A stretch of DNA of 64,000 bases from Bradyrhizobium sp. 1(2017). GTDB lineage: Bacteria; Pseudomonadota; Alphaproteobacteria; Rhizobiales; Xanthobacteraceae. Below, in pieces: positions 62,969 through 64,000 of this stretch. The notes under the pieces are model-generated. The model saw only the letters and a program-made list of their open reading frames with translations. It made no database searches and had not been told where the DNA came from. Each line of letters starts with the position of its first letter. The stretch's first letter is position 1. Both the position numbers and the translations under genes were made by a program. The DNA lies in the NCBI RefSeq assembly GCF_011602485.2, contig NZ_CP050022.2, positions 6,840,001-6,904,000 of the forward strand, given 5' to 3'.

Positions 62969-64000
62969 ATGAGGAACGACATCACCCGTCGTGATGCCTT
63001 GGCGCTGGGCCTATCCGCTGCAACGCTCGCGGCCACTGGTGCTGCAGCGCAAACGTCATCGACGATCAAAGCGGCCGATGTGGCGGCGCCCAAGCGCGAC
63101 ATCGAGAAGGGCGCATCCTTGCGCATGCTGCGCCCGGTGCGCTTCGTCCAGGCCGACGAGGACGTGTTCCGCGCCAATGTGGCAAAGTTCACCAAGGAGA
63201 CCGGGGTCGAGGTCAAGGTCGACTTCGTCGGCTGGGAAGACATCAACCAGCAGACCGCGGTGACCTCGAATTCCGGCGCCGGCCCCGACATCATCATCGG
63301 CTTCTCCGATGCCCCGCACATCTATGTCGACAAGCTGGTCGAGCTCACCGACGTCGCCGACTATCTCGGCAAGAAGTACGGCGGCTGGCAGAATCTTGCC
63401 AAAGCCTACGGCAAGAAGGCCAAGAGCGAGACCTGGATCGGGCTACCGTTCGGCGCCACCGCCGGCCCCCTGATCTATCGCAAGTCCGTGCTCAAATCCG
63501 TCGGGTTCGACAAGGCGCCGGACGACCTTCCCGGCTTCATGGACCTCTGCAAGAAGCTGCACAAGGCTGGCAAGCCCGCAGGCTTTGCACTGGGCAATGC
63601 CGTCGGCGACGGCAACGGCTTTGCGGACTGGATGATGTGGGCGCACAACGCCGCATTGCTGGATGAGGAAGGCAATGTCACCATCAACAGCAAGGAGACG
63701 ATCGCCGCGCTCAACTACGTGAAGGAGCTTTATCCGACCTTCATTGCCGGCACGCCCTCCTGGAACGACGTCAGCAACAACCGCGCGTATTCCTCGCAGG
63801 AAATCGGGCTGACGGCGAACGGCGTCTCGCTGTATTTCTCGCTGAAGAATGATCCCGCGACCGCCGCCATCGCCGAAGATTCCGAACATCAGCTGCTGCC
63901 GAAGGGTCTTGCGGCGGCCGCGCCGATGTCGGGACTGACGCTGAATGCCATGGTGTTCAAGCACAGCCAGTATCCGAATGCCGCGAAGGCGCTCCTGCAA
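62969..64000 (+). CDS. ABC transporter sugar-type substrate-binding protein (3' end outside window)
   Basis: At least 344 residues; the frame is still open at the right edge. AAGGGAGGAACTG directly precedes the ATG. Tat leader MRNDITRRDALALGLSAATLAATGAAA. Extracellular solute-binding family 1: RMLRPVRFVQADEDVFRANVAKFTKETGVEVKVDFVGWEDINQQ, GPDIIIGFSDAPHIYVDKLVELTDVADYL, ETWIGLPFGATAGPLIYRKSVLKSVGF and ADWMMWAHNAALL. Imports a carbohydrate or polyol with permease genes expected beyond the window. Tat export is less usual for this family. Confidence 0.88.
   Translation, partial: MRNDITRRDALALGLSAATLAATGAAAQTSSTIKAADVAAPKRDIEKGASLRMLRPVRFVQADEDVFRANVAKFTKETGVEVKVDFVGWEDINQQTAVTSNSGAGPDIIIGFSDAPHIYVDKLVELTDVADYLGKKYGGWQNLAKAYGKKAKSETWIGLPFGATAGPLIYRKSVLKSVGFDKAPDDLPGFMDLCKKLHKAGKPAGFALGNAVGDGNGFADWMMWAHNAALLDEEGNVTINSKETIAALNYVKELYPTFIAGTPSWNDVSNNRAYSSQEIGLTANGVSLYFSLKNDPATAAIAEDSEHQLLPKGLAAAAPMSGLTLNAMVFKHSQYPNAAKALLQ

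Overview
The window looks like a chromosomal segment of an alphaproteobacterium of the Bradyrhizobium/Nitrobacteraceae type. The grounds are high GC content, a Caulobacter-like flagellar block (fliK-flgD-sciP-fliF-fliG-fliH-fliN-flbD), SciP and GcrA-family cell-cycle regulators, a Bradyrhizobium-style napEDABC operon preceded by a perfect FNR/FixK-type palindrome, and several families of short dispersed palindromic repeats. No rRNA, CRISPR array, integrase, transposase or prophage module was seen. One tRNA (CAU anticodon) is present.

Layout. 1-6.6 kb is an accessory envelope region of visibly lower GC: a truncated B12-binding radical SAM gene, a Rap1a/Tai-like secreted protein, a secreted papain-like protein, a PVGK-repeat peptide, an isoprenylcysteine-methyltransferase-like membrane protein next to a GHSLG membrane hydrolase, and a divergent SGNH hydrolase. 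6.9-9.6 kb holds the tRNA, a lipid methyltransferase and mnmA. 9.9-18.4 kb is the flagellar block, ending in the sigma-54 activator FlbD. 18.5-32 kb is metabolic: a vanadium haloperoxidase, an M20 peptidase, a complete sulfonate-utilisation operon with two binding proteins and a flavin reductase, a P450, an L,D-transpeptidase and a second haloperoxidase homologue that has lost its acid-base histidine.

32.3-39.2 kb is a patchwork of stress genes and small genes: LOG, universal stress protein, phytochelatin-synthase-like protein, dodecin, an acidic peptide, a GcrA paralogue, a tiny Tat peptide with its own terminator, and LuxR and LysR regulators. 39.2-46 kb carries a luciferase-like monooxygenase, napEDABC and a RecD-like helicase. 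46-56 kb has a TPR-caspase protein, msrA/msrB, small secreted Cys-rich proteins, membrane proteins and purA. 56-64 kb is transport and sensing: two paralogous DMT permeases, a Bug-type binding protein flanked by 122-bp direct repeats, a chemoreceptor, a 2-hydroxyacid dehydrogenase and a binding protein that runs off the end.

Working together: the flagellar genes give rotor/C-ring, hook assembly and their sigma-54 regulator, with the CtrA antagonist SciP embedded among them. SsuA-D-C-B plus the reductase import alkanesulfonates and desulfonate them with FMNH2. NapEDABC reduces nitrate in the periplasm. Start codons were adjusted wherever a Shine-Dalgarno sequence, family start or operon overlap argued for it. 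All functional calls are from reading the sequence; no database search was possible.
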